Origin: Reichenbachiella carrageenanivorans | Lineage (GTDB): Bacteria > Bacteroidota > Bacteroidia > Cytophagales > Cyclobacteriaceae | Assembly: GCF_025639805.1 (NCBI RefSeq) | Contig: NZ_CP106735.1 | Location: 1,862,001 to 1,926,000 of the forward strand | DNA: 64,000 nt | Reading direction: 5' to 3' | In this document: piece by piece, positions 62,208 to 64,000 of the stretch | Position numbering within the stretch: position 1 is the stretch's first letter | Layout of the letters: every line of letters begins with the position of its first letter | Notes under the pieces: generated by a model | Database searches by the model: none | What the model saw: the letters and a program-made list of their open reading frames with translations, nothing else | Told to the model about the DNA's origin: nothing | Made by a program: the position numbers and the translations under genes

Positions 62208-64000
62208 CTAAAATTCATCAAATAAAATTTGGCTTTTAGCGACGCCAAGTTCTGCTAGCATGAGCTGGGTGGCGGCGATCATCGGAGGAGGTCCACAGAG
62301 ATAAAACTCGATTGAGCCAATGTTCTTATGGTTTTTGAGTTTTTTCTGCACGGTTTCGTGTACATAGCCTTTGGCGCCTACCCAGCCTTCTGTATCTTCT
62401 GAGATTACCAGTTCAAAGTTGAAATTTTCATGATTATCGACCATTTGTTCAAAGTAATCCAGGTAGAAAGCATCTTGCAGTGATCGCGTCCCATACCAAT
62501 AGCTAACTTTTCGGTTGGTTTTCAGCGTTTCGAACAAATAGGAAATGTGAGATCGGAGTGGAGCCATGCCAGCACCTCCACCGATATAGATCATTTCTGA
62601 TTGTGTATCCCTGATATGAAAATCGCCGTGAGAACCTTGAATATTTACTAAATCCCCCGTTTTCAACTGAAATATATAAGATGAACCAATACCTGGTAAA
62701 TGACTGCTTCCAATGGGAGGGAGTGCCAGTCTTACATTAAATTTCAATTCAGTACCTGTAGTAGGATTCGTCGCCAGCGAATAGTTTCGATGCGAGCAGA
62801 TCTCATTTTTGATTTTGATGCCAAACAAGCTAATGGGGTAGGCCGCTATGACTGAAGCACTCAGGTCAGCGGGAGTCAACTGCCACTCTCCTGTGGGTAT
62901 CTCTAAGTGTATAAAATCTCCGGGTGCGTAGCTGATGGTTTGCCCATTGGCAGGAGCCAACACCAATTCTTTGATATAGGTGCTCACATTCTCGTTGCTC
63001 ACTACGGTGTAGGCCAGGCTGGTCTTCTTGGTCAGTGCTTTAGTCAGGTCTATATAGAGTTCGTGTTGATCCACTTTCATAGGAAAAGTCTTGAGCGCCA
63101 AGCACACAGGAGGGCGAGTAGGTGATCCGTCTTTGATCAAAAACCTACCGTTGTGTTTGGGGCATTCGACCTCTTCGCCGATCACCAGCCCGTCGGCCAG
63201 ATGCGTGCTGCCGTGGGTGCATATCCCCTCGGAGGCATAAAATTGACCCGTTTTGGTGTGATAGATCGCAAAGGTTTGCTGCTCAAAATCGAGCCGTCTT
63301 ACTTCTCCGATACCGATTTCGGCGGTTAGCCCTAGCTTGACCCAGCCAGTCTCATTCATATCGAATGAGCTTCTTTGATAATCGACCTGATGACCCATCC
63401 CGTCGCTCGGAGCAGGGATGTCACGTACTACAAAATAGGCAGGGTCTTTCACTTGTTTGAATAATGTAGGGATAATCTCCTTGTAGGCCGAGATTATGCT
63501 AGGATAAGGTGGCGGGCAGTCCTTTTTGATCAACTCATGCAATTTGGGTAAGGCGTGATAGGGCACCAAAGGGTACATGTGATGCTCGAGGTGATAGTTC
63601 ATATTCCAGTAGAAAAATCGATTGATTTTATTCATAAGAATCGTGCGACAATTCAACCGGTGATCCAGTACATTTTCAGCTAATCCTGCGTGCTGTGTAA
63701 GGCCATAAAAGACAGCCAACCAAGTACCCAGAAAAGTAGGTAAAATGATCAGCATGAATGGAATAGGTGTTTTTAGATAAAAGCTCAAAGCAATCGAAAC
63801 ACTATAAATGAGTATATAAATACGAGCCCTGAGAAAGACACCTTGATGTGCCGATTTGGGCAGGTAGGTGGCTGTAGTCGGATCGATTTTGCCCAAGGCA
63901 TGCTTGACTATTTTTTTAAATTCAGCAGGGGCACTTTTCAATGCAAAAAACTGAAGACAGATCCCCAAGATATCAGGTGGACGAGGAACGGCGATTTCAG
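62208..64000 (-). CDS. Fatty acid desaturase - Rieske - flavin/NAD reductase fusion (N-terminus cut by right edge)
   Basis: The frame is open to the right edge, so the true start is outside. Three domains can be read. First is a membrane desaturase C-terminal part with hydrophobic spans and histidine boxes (TQHAGL, YHLEHHMYP). Second is a Rieske [2Fe-2S] domain with CTHGSTHLADG and CPKHNGRF. Third is a ferredoxin-reductase-like FAD/NAD module with SHRNYSLATNP (FAD), IGGGAGMAPLRSHI (nucleotide) and CGPPPMI. The reductase and Rieske parts would pass electrons from NAD(P)H to the diiron desaturase within one chain. Most desaturases obtain these from separate proteins. The substrate (acyl lipid, carotenoid or similar) is unknown. 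It is unrelated to the PUL. Confidence 0.85.
   Translation of the reverse strand, partial: EIAVPRPPDILGICLQFFALKSAPAEFKKIVKHALGKIDPTTATYLPKSAHQGVFLRARIYILIYSVSIALSFYLKTPIPFMLIILPTFLGTWLAVFYGLTQHAGLAENVLDHRLNCRTILMNKINRFFYWNMNYHLEHHMYPLVPYHALPKLHELIKKDCPPPYPSIISAYKEIIPTLFKQVKDPAYFVVRDIPAPSDGMGHQVDYQRSSFDMNETGWVKLGLTAEIGIGEVRRLDFEQQTFAIYHTKTGQFYASEGICTHGSTHLADGLVIGEEVECPKHNGRFLIKDGSPTRPPVCLALKTFPMKVDQHELYIDLTKALTKKTSLAYTVVSNENVSTYIKELVLAPANGQTISYAPGDFIHLEIPTGEWQLTPADLSASVIAAYPISLFGIKIKNEICSHRNYSLATNPTTGTELKFNVRLALPPIGSSHLPGIGSSYIFQLKTGDLVNIQGSHGDFHIRDTQSEMIYIGGGAGMAPLRSHISYLFETLKTNRKVSYWYGTRSLQDAFYLDYFEQMVDNHENFNFELVISEDTEGWVGAKGYVHETVQKKLKNHKNIGSIEFYLCGPPPMIAATQLMLAELGVAKSQILFDEF

Overview
The window looks like a chromosomal segment of a marine, glycan-degrading member of the Bacteroidota, most likely a gliding Cytophagales-type bacterium. 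The taxon is inferred from a MurF-Alr fusion, a SusC/SusD pair beside a hybrid two-component regulator, Bacteroidota-type -7 elements (TAnnTTTG), lipoproteins with acidic residues after the lipobox cysteine, and at least four proteins ending in a type IX secretion (T9SS) sorting domain.

Layout. 1-6.1 kb is housekeeping: the N-terminal part of an SNF2-type helicase (minus, cut by the left edge), murF-alr, a secreted hypothetical, two convergent micro-ORFs, a PaaI-type thioesterase and tRNA-Gly/tRNA-Leu. 6.1-8.8 kb is a small accessory islet beside tRNA-Leu: a two-gene module resembling a toxin-antitoxin pair with an ADP-ribosyltransferase-like protein, a frameshifted HNH nuclease, a tandem palindromic operator, and a protein resembling only the N-terminal half of NahK-type sugar kinases. 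8.9-51.2 kb is a large polysaccharide utilization locus (PUL). 51.4-53.1 kb holds an SGNH/SASA esterase and a stand-alone receiver-AraC regulator. 53.4-61.9 kb holds two paralogous beta-helix/FN3/RICIN/T9SS proteins and a convergent InlB-repeat T9SS protein. The right edge cuts a fatty acid desaturase-Rieske-flavin reductase fusion.

How the PUL may work. The hybrid sensor would detect an oligosaccharide and induce SusC, SusD and a surface glycan-binding lipoprotein. A tightly packed run of 17 genes (19.9-40.8 kb) then supplies GH31, two GH27, three sulfatases, GH20, a PhoD-like phosphohydrolase, a DUF4838 protein, two small paralogous secreted proteins, and a cytosolic cassette: NagB-like deaminase, PfkB kinase, PIG-L deacetylase, AraD-type epimerase/aldolase, plus a small alpha/beta protein. 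After a 30-bp palindrome, three more GH27, another sulfatase, a second DUF4838 protein and CBM9-like proteins follow. I infer a sulfated glycan with alpha-galactosyl-type and N-acetylhexosamine residues. The exact polymer cannot be told, and no known endo-acting backbone enzyme is visible.

Caveat: four genes (susC, a sulfatase, a CBM9-like gene, the HNH gene) each carry a single-base frameshift, two of them at C runs. Sequencing error must be excluded before calling them broken. All family names come from reading motifs; no database search was run.
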